Positions 1 to 12,592 of a stretch of 64,000 nucleotides of DNA are shown one piece after another. The translations under genes were made by a program, and so were the position numbers. Origin of the DNA: Trema orientale (Eukaryota > Streptophyta > Magnoliopsida > Rosales > Cannabaceae); contig JXTC01000119.1 in NCBI GenBank assembly GCA_002914845.1, positions 360,271 through 424,270 of the forward strand. The letters are read 5' to 3'. Every line of letters starts with the position of its first letter. Positions within the stretch are counted from its first letter, which is position 1. Under the pieces are notes generated by a model. That model was not told the DNA's origin, searched no databases, and was given only the letters and a program-made list of their open reading frames with translations.

Positions 1-1383
1 GTGCTAATGAACTAGTATTCATATTTTAACACTTTTGAATAGTTTTTCAATGCTAGTTATTGACTATTAAGTACCTTAAGTGATTTATATACTTCTGAGT
101 CATTTTAAGGTCAAGTTTTCTAATTTGATGAAAATTCTGATTTTGGTATTGTCCGAGTATCTTGATGCATTCTTTTGGCAAAATGTGCATTTTGAATAAC
201 AGTAAATTATGACAGGTGAATAGCACGCCAATCTCTAGAGGATATTGACCCTTTCCACAATTCATTTCTATTCAGGATACGAGGTAAGTAAAGTACTCAA
301 CTGCAACACAAGAATTATGTGCTATGTGGGTGTTTATTATTTTTATATGCTTTGCATTTTGGTTATGAGCATAAACATCGGCATTTCGGTTTCTGTAACA
401 TGCTTGGCATTTCTAATGTGACATTATCATATACATCATGAGGTCATGCATGTTTTATAGAGAAGTCTAAGATAGGCGACAGGTTTCCAAAATGCCGTAG
501 CAATATTGTGCAAGGCCATGTTTATCATAGAAAAGTTGAGACCAGATAACTTCTAGAAGGTTTTGTGTCACTGTTACGGGGAAGCGGGATAAATATTTAC
601 TATTTCAGAGTGGCAGTCCCAGGAAAGGGGCAAGTCTGACAGGATTAGTCAGAAGGTTTGCCACAATATTCTTCCTCCAAGTTATATAATAGATTGTCCT
701 ACAGTTTTGGGCCTCCTTATCCCTTGAGCTCGACGGGGTAACGATGGAATAAGGTTAGTAACGAGCCCCACTGTGGTGAGAGCCGACCGGAGGAGAGCCC
801 ATGGGATATTATCAGCTCAGAAAGCCCTGCAGGCGCAGTGTCGAACCAGACAGTGTACACAAGACAAGGGGACAAAAAGGAAAATATTATACCAATATGT
901 CTAAGCAAGCATGATCATGCATTTAATATATGTCTTTAGGTACCATTTCATCCATTGCTTTACTTACTGAGTTGTAGCTCATTATAGTCTTGTGTTGCAG
1001 GTAATGATTGAGATGACAGCATGAGCTTGTGAGCTGGAGTAGAGACCCGACCTTGGTATTATACATATGGATATTTTGACCACATGTGGGGGCCTAGTTT
1101 GTGTATTTTGGAATGTTTTGCAGTCTCTCAATAAAGTTATTTTTAGTTCATTTCTTTTGATACCTATTTACTGTGTTTCATTTTGTAATATATGCACATA
1201 CTGATCTAAGCTATGTTTATAAATAAAATTATCTATCCACGGAGTTTAAAAGAAAATAAAAAGTTTAAATTTTTCCGTATTTTTAGTACAATAATTATAG
1301 GATTATTTTCTAAAAGTAGCACCTTGTAAATAGAAAGTTAATAAATTTCCACTAGTAGTAGGTGGATAACGAGGGCGTTACAG
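1..1383 (+). mobile_element. Ty3/gypsy LTR, probably Tekay/Del-like, left end outside or unclear
   Basis: The stretch reads like a long gypsy LTR in plus orientation. It has the sequence CGAGGTAAGTA near 280, GTTGCAGGTAATGATTG near 995, an AATAAAG polyadenylation-like signal near 1130, and ends in GGGCGTTACA at 1383, a familiar terminus for this lineage. The sequence after 1383 is not a tRNA-Met primer binding site but the interior of a copia element on the other strand. It is therefore a solo LTR, a 3' LTR, or a piece joined by rearrangement. No coding sequence of the element is visible. Family assignment rests on remembered terminal motifs. Confidence 0.55.
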
Positions 1384-3157
1384 AGCTGATCTAAAATATA
1401 GAGTCCCCCTTGTCTACGGCCGATCCCAATTAGCTTCTGAGAATCTGGGTCCTGTACATAACAAGCAATTAATGAAAAAAAGACTAAATAACCAGAATCA
1501 CACAATTGACTAACTGAAACAAGATTCAAGGTAAGATTATGAATATTGTAGACATTAGGGAGACAAAAACAAAGTGTAACAACTGAACCAACACTTGCTA
1601 ATGGCATAGGAGTACCATCAGCAATCACAATAGACACAGACGACTTATGAGACAAAGAAACAAATGACGACAAGTTAGGTGACATATGATGAGAAACACT
1701 AGAATCTAAGACCCATATTGAGATAGCCATACCTATAGAACTAGATGATGACAAACCTATATGAGAAGAGGTAGACATAGCATGTGGCTGAGTTGCAAGA
1801 AATTTCTGAAATTGCTCAAGCATCATGGGATCTAGTGATTGAGCAGTTGCAATAGTATTAGGCAGAGGCGGTCGATATGTCCATTACAGAGTAGTATTAG
1901 GTAGAAGTAGTCAGTAGGTCCATTGCGGTGATTGTCCTCCAAGCCTCCACGATGGAGGAAGAGGCTGTGGTAACAAAGGTGGTTGTTGCTGCTAGGACTG
2001 TTGCTTGGCTTTATTTAATAACTTAGGACACTGAGGCTTCCAATGACCCTTTTGTTTACAGAAACTACATTCATCAGGAGCAGCCCTTGCGTGCATTTTA
2101 TTCTGATTAGAGACAGGTGGTTGTTGAGGTGTTACAAAAACAGAAGGATTGGATGTTTGAATAACCCCTTTTTCTGCGTGAGACTTTAGGCGTATCTCCT
2201 CAGCCAATAATTCACTCACTACTGAATCAACCGAAGGAAGCGGACTGCGATATAAAATTATACCACGAAGCCCCTCAAAATCATCATGAAGGGCCATCAG
2301 AAACTGAACCAATCGCTGTTCTTCTCTTCGGGTAATATAAGGAGCAAATGATCGTAATTCAATTGATTCTGTGAGAGCTAGTTGGTCCCATAGATCTGTC
2401 ATAGCAAAATAAAACTCCTAAATACTCATATTCTTTTGTTGAAGAGATCGAATATCAAACTCCAGTTGATATTGTTTGGCAAAGTTAGACTGTGTGTATA
2501 GTCTTGCGAGATGGTCCCAAACCTCTTTGGCAATATCATATTTTACTAACTGAGTGCCTATAGAGTGTACGACATAATTATTGATCCATGTAATAATTTT
2601 CGAATTATCTACATCCCAAATATCCAATAATTCTGTAAATTTCGGATTCGACCTATCCGTTGGCTTAACCAAGGTACCAGTAACATAACCCCACATCTTT
2701 TTACCTTTCAAAAATTTTTTCATCACATAACTCCAATACGAATATTTCTTTCCATCTAATTGCACACTAATTGACTGAAGCGAATCATCTTTAGCACCAG
2801 CCATTGTGAAAATGCAGCAAACGAAATTCCAAGCAGAAAATGAAGATGAAAAACAGAATAAATATAAAGAAGAAATCAAACCAGATTCAAAGGACGAATT
2901 CGAAGGAAGCCAAAACCGAAAAGACGACGCAGAAGCGAAATTGAACTCTCTACAAATTCTATGAAAACTTAGCTCTTGATACCATGATAACTTTAAGAAA
3001 TGAATTGAAGAAGAACAAACAACTAGGGTTTCTTATTGCATGACGCTCTAGAAAATATATCAGAAAAAAGAGTTTATATAGACTAACAAACAGATAATAA
3101 AAGGACTAAAATACCCTCATTAAAAATAAATAATAAAAGCCTAAATATAATCTAACA
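1384..3157 (-). mobile_element. Ty1/copia retrotransposon fossil, 5' part only
   Basis: Read on the minus strand, the element starts with a short LTR (about 2985-3157, beginning TGTTAGA), followed by a primer binding site matching initiator tRNA-Met (2972-2984, TGGTATCAAGAGC). A gag region follows with the copia gag type start (MAGAKDDSLQSISVQLDGK) and further on a CX2CX4HX4C zinc knuckle (near 2020-2075). A piece with protease-like sequence (LDSSVSHHMSP) lies near 1690-1720. Integrase, reverse transcriptase and the 3' LTR are absent, because the copy stops where the neighbouring gypsy LTR begins at 1383/1384. The copy is broken in several places and is a fossil. Confidence 0.85.
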
Positions 3158-3969
3158 ATAAATACATAGATATAAGAGAAATAATCCATAAAATAAAGAC
3201 ATAATTTGGTCAAATGTGATTAAATATTAAGAGTCAACATAGATTTACTTAAATAGGTGATGCAACATAATTCCTAAATGGAGAAAAAAGAGGGGTAAAG
3301 CACTTAATATAAAATTTAGAATGTAGCTCTAGCTAGACAAGTAGTACAATTCCATGTCACCAAAGTGAAATTCCGAGTATATTCTCAAAAGTGATCTTAA
3401 AACACAAAAAGGGATCTATACGCGTTACAAATCAATATACATATATCCGGTAGTACTGTTGTTATTTTGCGTGTTTAATTATTACAGAAGTTCATAATCC
3501 TCATGTAGTTCACTAGTAAAGCTAGCATGATTCACTTTCACGCACATGTGGGACAAAAGCTATAATGAGAAGTAATATTATCAATCTTATAAGATTGATC
3601 ATTCTACATGCGCTCGCTCTAGCTGAAAAAAGGTAAAATTGTGTGAGTACCTTTAAATATACACGTTAATCTAAAGCCATATTGTTATCATGAGGAATTT
3701 TGGATTGCGAAAAACGATAACTACTTTTGATGGGAGTAAATGAGTGGAAGCAAGGATGATTTTGTCTTTGGGGGGCCATTATATTATTGGACATGTATAT
3801 GAATATGTACATACATATATTATATAATATTAATATATTAACCTTTGACGAGGACCAAAGGTACTTTTGGGCAGGAAAATTTGGATTGAGGAAGAGAAGA
3901 GTACTACTCCGTTAAGGAATATGATTGTAGGATGCCATCTAAGAAAGAAATAAGATAGCGTACATAAAG

Positions 3970-3981
3970 TTCCTCAAAAAA

Positions 3982-4012
<31 letters not shown>
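3970..4012 (+). repeat. Minimal poly(A) retro-insertion with target-site duplication
   Basis: Two copies of a 15-bp word, ATAGCGTACATAAAG (3955-3969) and ATAGCGTCCATAAAG (4013-4027), differ by one base and flank only TTCCTC followed by a poly(A) run and AAAAG repeats. This is the expected footprint of target-primed reverse transcription by LINE machinery that copied almost nothing beyond the tail. The source RNA cannot be identified from six bases. Confidence 0.6.
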
Positions 4013-4013
<1 letters not shown>

Positions 4014-4206
4014 TAGCGTCCATAAAGCAGTTGGGTGTGACTGATCCGATAGAGATGAGTTAAATTAAGGTAGGGCCATTTGCCGTCTTTTTCCCTTCTT
4101 TGCCGAAGGCGCGAAATAGATTCCTTTCCTTCCGCTAGCAAGAGAATTAGAATGAGCATGTTAAAGGGTGATTTTGACTTAAAAGTAGTGATTGGGATAT
4201 AGTTTC

Positions 4207-4227
4207 TATATATATATATATATATAT
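4207..4227. repeat. (TA)n microsatellite
   Basis: About ten uninterrupted TA units. No neighbouring gene is visible. Confidence 0.9.
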
Positions 4228-6589
4228 GGGTTTAAGTGTATTTGTATGTGTTCTAAATAAACAATGCTGAAATGGGTCACTCTCTAGGGACCAATCTCTC
4301 TTAATTAGCTTGTATCGCGAGAAAAAAAAAAATCTCTCTTAATTAGCTACGTGTTTTTGGCTTTATTCAAGATTAGATTAGTTTCAAGGGGTTAGTTAGT
4401 GGCATAAAGGAGAGGTGAAAGCTGGAGAGCAAGATCTTGGTTTGCGCGCGTTTTTTCAAAAGGCTAGCTAGCTATACAATAATGTTATAGATTAATTTGG
4501 TTATTTCATGTTAGAATTAATTTTTATGTCACAAGGCTTTGATATTTGCAAATGCAAATTAACCCTTCAGGCTTCAACAGAATGCTAGAAGATAGGGTCT
4601 ATTTATATATAGGAGTTAAATTAATGGTGGTTAGTGGTAACCAGCAATCCGAATAGTAGTACTGGCTAGTAATGTTCATCACCTCATCCAATTAGTTAGA
4701 GCTAATTAGTATATGGTTTATATTGTCAGTATGTCTAATAATTGAGTTATTAATGTAAAATGAACACTAACAAATGGAATCTTCTGTATCCTTTTTTTTT
4801 ATGAGCATGTCACTGCATGCAGGCCCAATTTGATCATGGACTACAAGGAGAGACTTGATGCTGGATTTTGATCATCAATTTTGGGTTCTAATGCAAAATT
4901 TGCACAGGGGATAGAATGGTCGTCACGGATTTGGGTCTAAATGACTTTTCCATAACTAGTTTTTAAGATAGACTTTTTTTTTTCCCCGGAAAAAGGATAG
5001 ACTTTTTTAAGACTACAATAAAACTTGTAATTTGTAGTAACAATATACTCACTAGGGATAACTGGAAAAAATAATAATAATAAAAAAAATCCTCAATATG
5101 GCCTATATGCAACTTTAACTCTAGTTTTTGGCTTGTGTAAAATTATACCTTCACATTAAGATTTTCTAAAATTTGTACCCTCTAAGCTGAATTTGACCAA
5201 TTCGTTCTATTGTTTTAGGCATTTTCAATAAGATTAAGTGTTTTGTAATGCAAAAATATTAATCTCAATTCGAATTCAGTGTTTAATGAAACAGAAAAAA
5301 TTGGTTATTTCTTAAACAGTGGGTAAAAAATTTTAGAAATTTTTTATGTGAAGATAAGGTTAACCCTACTCACTAATATTCTAACACTCTTTTAACAAAC
5401 ATTGTGACTACAGATAACAAATTCTATGGCAGTTCTAGTTGTCATCATGAAAAGTAATCATAAAAAAGTCATTTTGCAAAATCAAACAATTTTAGCTAGA
5501 AGGTGGAGGATGGAAATGGGTATAAATATGTAATTTATTAAAAAAAATAATTAAAAATATTACCTAAGTTTAGGTGTGATGAAATACTTGATTTATCTAT
5601 TTGATTTTCAGAAATAACTGAAAGATGCCTTTGAATTGACAAATCAATATAAATTTTACCCCGTATTTTATTTGATGAAAGGCGACTTTCAAAAAGATAA
5701 AGTTACACTTATTATATATTTGTACAAAACAATTACTAACTAGAAGAAAAAAAAATTTACTGAAAGAGGTGAAAAAGAAAGAATAAAATAAAAAGATTTA
5801 ATGAAGAAAAGTCTTTATATTATTTCTTTTTTTTTGAGTTTTTTTTTCTCTTTTTTAGTTAATCAATTGTATTTTGGCAAGAGTATCTTGGTCCCAAGCT
5901 TTAAAAAGTCACGAAAAAAAGGGCTAAAAAGACCAAATTATGCATGTTATCATAATATAGGTCGACCTGAATACTCTAGGTCTAAAAAATGTTTGTTGGG
6001 AGTTCTAACAGAAAGTACAAGTAGGCTATTTTTGCGGGCCAACTAGAACTTTCTATAGGACGACCGACACTTCAGGCAGAGAGCTAAAACGGCTAGTTTT
6101 TGTAAAAATCTATAAATAGGACATTATTTAATGTCATTTAAGCCTCTAGCACGAACTTACATTGATATTCAAGTGCTCTTAAAGTGCCTTAGTCAATATT
6201 CATATTCAACACACTTTTATATAATCATGAGCCAATCTTATGTCATATATATGGTTTTTTTTTTTTTTTGAAAGTGTTTGACACGGTTTGGTTTTTTTAT
6301 TTTTTTAGGAATATGCACATTTTCATTTTTTATCTAATAAATGGTTAGTTAGTTTTTTTTTTTTTTTTTGGATCAAATACACATTAATCATGATAAAGAG
6401 AACTCACGTTAGTTGATTAAAAAAAATTAAAAAATATGCAAAAAATAATATTTTAATCAATAATAATCAAATAATTAATCAAAAAATAGTTGATTGTTTT
6501 ATTAAAAAGTAATTTTTTATAAAGCACGTAAAATGAAAGGTCTTACATCTCCTAAGCCAGAGTTGTATCAAATATTTTTGTGATGAGAA

Positions 6590-7201
6590 TTTGTGTGTAA
6601 GGGTTCACTCTTGATTAAAAAACTATTGAGCTTAAATGAGGTTGACATTGGAGTCTAAACAATCCGAGCCTAAGTAAGGTTGACAATAGAGTCTAAATAA
6701 CCTATGTAGGTGAGATTGTCATCAGATTCTAAATAATCCGATTTAAGTGAGGTTGGTACCAGAATCAATCTAAGGATAGGCATGATAGAGTTGGAATCGT
6801 CTATTGTAAAGGGTTAGGTGAGGCCTAAGAAGAATTCACTCTGTTTATAAAAAGGTCAGTTAAGCCTATAATCTTGATCCGATAGTGGATACTCAAAGCA
6901 AATCACCTAGAGATAAGGTCATAGGCAAATCATCGTGTTTACCAAATCTTGTAAAAATTGAGTTTGCATTTTCTCTATATCTACACTCTCGTTGGTTATA
7001 TGCAAATTACTTGATTGAATGCTTTATAATTTATATTATTGATATTATTTGTAATTGAGTTGATTTGCTTATTTACTTTAAGTATTTGCATCTAAAAGTT
7101 TGTTGTGGTCTATATATAGTTTTACATAATTGAAAAGTTTTCGAAAAAAATTTCAAAACTCAATTCATCCATCTCTTGGATAGCTTATCTTAGGATAACA
7201 C
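6590..7201 (+). mobile_element. Decayed copia LTR, SIRE/Maximus-like
   Basis: The right part carries wording I know from the 3' part of SIRE-type LTRs: a GAGGTTG..AGTCTA motif repeated about three times (6640-6760), AGAGATAAGGTCATAGGCAAAT near 6910, and the ending CTCTTGGATAGCTTATC..GATAACA at 7173-7201. No internal coding region adjoins it. The left boundary is uncertain. It is most likely an old solo LTR. Confidence 0.45.
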
Positions 7202-7584
7202 AAACCACCTCAACCAACTCCATTTCCCCACCTAAAATCGTCTAGAAACTAACCTGCCATTTCCCTTATTTTCGGACCATTAATCACCATAAGGACACCT
7301 AAAAACTGGCCCAACTTATTTGACATTACCAAGGAACCATTGTGATTCATTTTTCACTATAGTGGTGAATAACTAGTCATGTGTCAACGGAGTTTGTTTG
7401 AGATTTTTTCTTGTGTGGTTTTGTAAAATCAGAATTTTGTTCTTTTGAATGTTTGGAAGTTTTCTGGGTAACCTTAAGTCACAAATTTTGTGTTGGTTTT
7501 AAATCACAAATTTTGAGTAGTTTTTCCTTTTATTTATTTATTGATATGATATATTATTATTTTGCTATAAAATTGTCAAATATG

Positions 7585-8255
7585 TTGCGGTGTACTGGCA
7601 CGACCCATTTAAGTTGAGCACAAATGTACTTTTATGATGTATCATGTATAGCCCATTTCTTAGTCATGTCGCGTTATATTGTATTCAAAATTCAAAATCA
7701 CTAGCCTCGTATGACTTATTGCCCATTGTCGTGCATGTGTCAGCCCACTTGTTTAGACATACCTATCTATTTGGGTCAAAATTGGCTCACTTAATTGGTT
7801 TCTTAATTTAAATGTCATTTTTATGAACCTTTTTCCCCAAAATCATTTAAATGTGTACAAAAAATTTAACGCAATAAGTTAAATATAAAAATATTTAACA
7901 CCAAAGAATAATAAAAAAGAAATTTCAGAAACATTTCTATGTGATAATTAATTATAGATTAAATATCTCCGAATTAGGTTGGGACGTTTTTATAAAAAAA
8001 ATAATAAACTATAATAATACATATGGGTAACATATCGTGCATATATACTAACGTGTCATACCAATGGATTGTGTCGCGTTGTGCCTATAGGCATGTTATG
8101 TTGAGCTCAGCTCATCATGTTTAACTTACAACCTAGGCACGACCCATATAATTGGACAAGACACAACCCAAATTTTGGCTTGTCATGTTGTGCTCAGGCC
8201 GTACTGTGTCGTGCTAGGAAGCCATGCTAGTGGGCTTGGTTTGGTCCTCTTGGCA
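7585..8255. repeat. Diverged GCACGAC-rich dispersed repeat
   Basis: The stretch starts near TGGCACGACCCATTTAAG (7593) and ends near GTGTCGTGCTAGGAAGCC (8205). It repeatedly uses GGCACGACCC, GTCATGT and GTGTCG words. Similar vocabulary occurs at 23490-24130 and 33600-34010, so this is a dispersed family. No transposase ORF is present. I could not define terminal repeats, so the class is open. Confidence 0.4.
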
Positions 8256-9900
8256 ACTTTATTTTGATGCCATTGTCATATATTTTGGTCCATTATGATC
8301 AAATTTGTGTTGAAACAATGTCGCATAAAGCAATTTATTAGTTTGACATTATTAACAATCTTTATCGATTTAATAAATTTCATGTTATGAATTCTGTTTA
8401 TTTATATCTCATTAATATATATGTGATGTCTATGATTATATTATAAAAATATCTTAAATATTCCATGACTAATAATGATTAATAAATAATTATTCGTGTG
8501 AAGAGTTCACATGTGAGAGATAATATATTCTTTATTCATTATGTCTAAATTAAACAGTATACATTCTGCATATAAAAGATGAAATACTTTGTTACGCCAT
8601 AGAATGTAGTGTTGTCTATTTTATTATAATTGATAAAGTCCCCAATCATCAAAATGTAACTTCGGATGGAAATATTAGTGCATTATAAGAAAGTAATAAG
8701 TGTATTCAATAAGGTAAACTTAAATAAAATTTGAGGTTAAGTATCGTAATTCAATATTTTGTCTTAACTAATCTAGCACTATTATAAGATTACTTTATTC
8801 TTAGTGATTAGCGAACTTGTCTTCATGTGTTTTATCTTTTTGAGTTACTAAAGGACTAGTTCAGATTTTTCGTCTGAACGCAAGTATCTTGGGAGATAAG
8901 ATGTGTGAATTATTAAAAACATTCTGAATAGCGGACACTATGCTCATAATGTTAGTTTGAGTTTTTTCAAGGATTTGGATAATATAAACCAAAATCTCGA
9001 TATTCTTTATGTGAATTTCATTGTGTTAGTATGAACGAATACAAATATAGTAATAAACTATTATTCATTAGATTAAAAATGGCAACTTAAAGGTAAATTT
9101 GTATTAGAGGAGTAATACAGTAATTTCATCATCTTAGTACGATATTACATTGAGGGTAAGTCTACAAGTATAGTATATACTAAGTACATCGAGCTAATTA
9201 GTTATTAATAAGCTTCATAAAAAATAAATCATAATTTAGGCCAAGAATGCAATATTGGACCTATAATAGTATGCCTCAATATTAATGGACAATGCCCAAT
9301 TATAACTAATTATGATTGTGAGCGTACAGTTTAATGAAATTTGGGCTATCTTGATCTATCTAGTCTCCTATCTAGTTTAATTGTTGCCCAATATTTATTT
9401 GATAATCAGTTGAGCCCAGTAAGGTTAATTACCCTCCGTATCATTAAGAGACAAATTTTTTACAATACAGAAAAAGCTACATGTGAAACACCCTCTTGTT
9501 GAGAGTGCTACACGATTATACAGAGACAAAAGATAGAGAAATTTTGGCCACATCTAGGTTTCATTTTCGTTGCATATTTAAGCCATCCTGGAGAAATCAA
9601 ACTGTGAAGATCATTTTCTTGTTTGTCCGTAGATTTCTCTATATCAAGAAGGTGACCCACACATTAGGTTAATCAAAGGACTTTTGAGAATAGACGAGAA
9701 GACGAGAAGGTTGTAGAGTGAATCCGGATATTGTTCTTATTCATATCCATGAGTTAATCTATGTTAGATCATAATCCAGGATTACTTTGTAAAGAAAATT
9801 TTAATGATCAATTCCACTGTGTTCATCATTCTACAAAACTATGGTGTTCTTAAAATCATTTTGTGAAAAAGAGATTTTTTAGAATCACTTTTATAGAATA
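8256..9900. other. Intergenic DNA, possibly a decayed non-coding LTR-element derivative
   Basis: No gene is visible. Text such as GAGTTACTAAAGGACTAGTTC (near 8855), GCGGACACTATGCTCATAATG (near 8930) and a promoter/leader-like part with a TATTTAAGCC box (near 9575) resembles large non-coding LTR derivatives of plants in general layout. I could not find paired LTRs or a primer binding site. The assignment is an impression, not a demonstration. Confidence 0.25.
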
Positions 9901-9904
9901 CCAG

Positions 9905-10208
9905 CAATTTCATGATTCTGTAAGTTAGTCACAAAATTTGTGACTGGAAGTCACAAATGTTGTGACTAGTAATAAAGTCAATGACATATTGTGTTAGGTT
10001 TCAATTTTGTTTTCTGATATAATATTTTGTCAATTTAGTGGCATTATAATGAGATAGCAAGTAAGAAGCATTTAAATTTGGATTTACTTTTTTACTTTTG
10101 TAAGGTAGTCACAAAATCATGTTGCAAAACAAAGTCATGTATTTTGTGTTGGTTTGGTTTTGGGTTGTATAATATGATAAATTGTCATTTGAGTGAGATT
10201 ATGAATGA
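9905..10208 (+). repeat. Left copy of a GTCACAAAATTTGTGAC-type module
   Basis: Words such as AGTCACAAAATTTGTGACTGG, AGTGGCATTATAATGAGATAGCAAGTAAGAAG and TTTGTAAGGTAGTCACAAAATC recur in the same order at 15636-15850. The two copies flank the CACTA-type element at 10212-15598. They lie in direct orientation, so they could be two units of an older tandem repeat into which the transposon inserted. A related short stretch is seen at 7426-7510. Confidence 0.55.
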
Positions 10209-12496
10209 TTTCACTACAACAATAAAGCCTTATTATAACATTAGATTGTGGCATCTTTCAAAAAGTGCTATGTTTTCTTTATTAAAAAAAAAATACCTTG
10301 GGTGGGATAGTAAAATTTGGGAGAAATTTTACGTGGGCTTCTGAAAGAAAAAGAAAAAGAAAAAAAATTAAACCTTTCGAAAACAAACAAAACTTTTCTC
10401 TCTCTTGTCCACACTCAAATCCCCTCAAATTTCTTTATCTGAAACTCTAAACTATCTGAACTCATCTCTCCCTCTCTTTGATGTTCGAACCTGTGACCAA
10501 ATCAAGCATACAACTCTGTTTCTCTTGGACTCATGACCAGATCTAGGAACCTCTCTCCTAAATCCTCAGCCCTAAATCTAACAAGCTCTCTAAGCCCTTA
10601 ATTTAAGTTTGTCACCCTCGTCTATGTCCTGCACTTCTGTGATGTACCCAGTCCCATGAGAAGACCCAACAATCTAAAATCTAATTCTTTTGTCAAACCC
10701 ATTTTTTAAGTTTTCTAAACTAACCACTACTATCTTTGTCACTCCCTTGCCGTGGCCAAACTTAGGTACAAATTTGACTCATTTCCAATCGAGGGTTTTT
10801 TTGAGAGTTTTTTTGGTAGAGTTGACGGTTTTCTCCACACACTTACTATTCATATTCTTCTTCAGATACCGTTTCTATCGTAAAACAGAGTGTGGATTTT
10901 CTTATTGGGCTTATAGAGTGAGTGTTCCAAAGGTAACAATTTCAATTCAATTGACTCTATTTGTTTTCAGGTTCTTAAATTAGTTTTAAGTAGAAATTTA
11001 ATTTTATATATATATGTATATGTATATAGCTGGGTATTAAATTACTTTGCATGTTTCATATGCTTATCGTTTTGTTCCTTGCTGTTCTTATCAAAGCTAT
11101 TACATTTCCTTTGACCAAGAAAATCAGGTGAATTTTCTTTTAGGACTATGTTTGTTAAGAAAGTAATAGACATGTAGACAAGTTGATGAGTGAAGATATT
11201 TGATTTATGATGTTTTATGACTTCGTGAATCCCAAATCACTTTAGTTAGAGTAAGCATATTTTTTTAATGTTCTGTCGTAGAATGACCAAAACTAGCCAC
11301 AATACCATCAATACTGTAAAAATTATGTTTGCTAAAGAAGAAGAAATGGTTTTCTTAAAAAAAATGTGTGTATAGTAAGATATGTGTTTGGGTAATTCTG
11401 TGGACCTACAAAAGTTGCAGGTGAAGTATTTGATTAATGTCCTCAAAGAGAGAAAAAGTAAGAATAGTAAAAAATTGCAAGTGTATTGTTTGCTTCTTCA
11501 TTAGACTTCTGTATTTATTTGAGGCCATCGAAGATGGTAAGTATCGAAATGTTGCTGATGAAGATCTATTGTATTTTGATTCTGTTTTGTAAATTATTCC
11601 ATATTTTATATATGTATTCATATAAATCTGTTTCTATCTTCAGATATTTTATCTAAAGTTAGTGCATCGAATATCATCGCAATGAACAGAGGATGTCGAA
11701 AAATAGCACAAAAAAAAACTAAGTAGTAATTACTCTTCTAATTATATGGAATTTGGTCTTATTTGTGTCATTTTATTGATCTTATTTTTGGTTATATTTG
11801 ATGATCTATAGATTGGGATACTTGATATTATATGTGTATTGATCTTCTGTCATCTGACATATATATGGTTTGTGAAAGTATATAACTTTTCACTACTGTT
11901 ACTACTAGTTTTTTTTTTTTTTCCTGTTATGCTTTGCAATAAAATCATATCAAGATAAATGATTTGAATGTGTATGACAGGCTAGAAAAGGGCCAACGTG
12001 ACTGCCCGCACCTGACAATAGTTCCTTGAAATAATTCAAATCGTGGAAACTAGAAACTAGTGAAATAGTATGTTACACTACTTGACAACACTTCAACTCT
12101 CCAAGTCAATACTTTTTATTTTCTATTTTTTAAGTATGTCTTCTTATTCCTATCCTCTTCTTTTTGTTTCTTGTTTTTGCTATAGCCATTTTTAGAAACT
12201 GCTGAAGATGACAATCTTAAACAAAGATAAGAGAGGATGGAAATGAAGTACTTTTAGGAAAAATAACTAAGCAATTAAGACCTTAGGGAAGCAAGAGAAA
12301 ATGTCTGAGAGGGAAATGTCTATGGACAAATGCTGAAAATGAAGTTGATGCCTTGAAAATGGTTTGGATTTGCGTTGTAATGATTTGGCAAATTAATTGA
12401 GTTGAAAAAGCTAGGGACTATGAGGTGGGTTTCCCGGCAATTGATACTTCTTACAGTTTTTAGTTAATTTATCATATTCTTTTAAGTCTCTTCTAG

Positions 12497-12592
12497 ATGG
12501 AAAATAAAATAGTTGATACAAATAGAACCACACAATTTTCTATAGGACATGTCAAGAAGCAGACACAAAGATGCATTGGAGGTTTGGCAAAG
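12497..12592 (+). other. Candidate internal exon inside the CACTA-type element
   Basis: A strong acceptor (TTTAAGTCTCTTCTAG) is followed by 96 bases open in frame, beginning ATGGAAAATAAAATAG and ending GCAAAG before a GTACAT donor. The 32-residue product contains the basic stretch HVKKQTQRCIGGLAK. Basic stretches followed by an intron occur in plant En/Spm-type transposases, but the match is too weak to assign. It could equally be a captured host exon or chance. Confidence 0.3.

Larger units (their letters stand above)
3158..6560. other. AT-rich intergenic DNA without a recognisable gene
   Basis: I found no coding region or RNA gene here. Open frames on both strands are short and low in complexity. 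The stretch holds a 43-bp poly(A)-type insertion at 3970-4012, a TA microsatellite at 4207-4227, several T-runs (for example near 6250 and 6355) and a 20-bp palindrome at 3580-3599 (ATCAATCTTATAAGATTGAT). Confidence 0.6.

Noticed and set aside
5801-6046. 81-codon plus-strand ORF
   Set aside because: Low-complexity, T-run-derived Phe/Ser sequence with no motif or promoter.
10690-10983. 97-codon plus-strand ORF
   Set aside because: Phe/Leu-rich translation of T-rich intron-like DNA, no motif.
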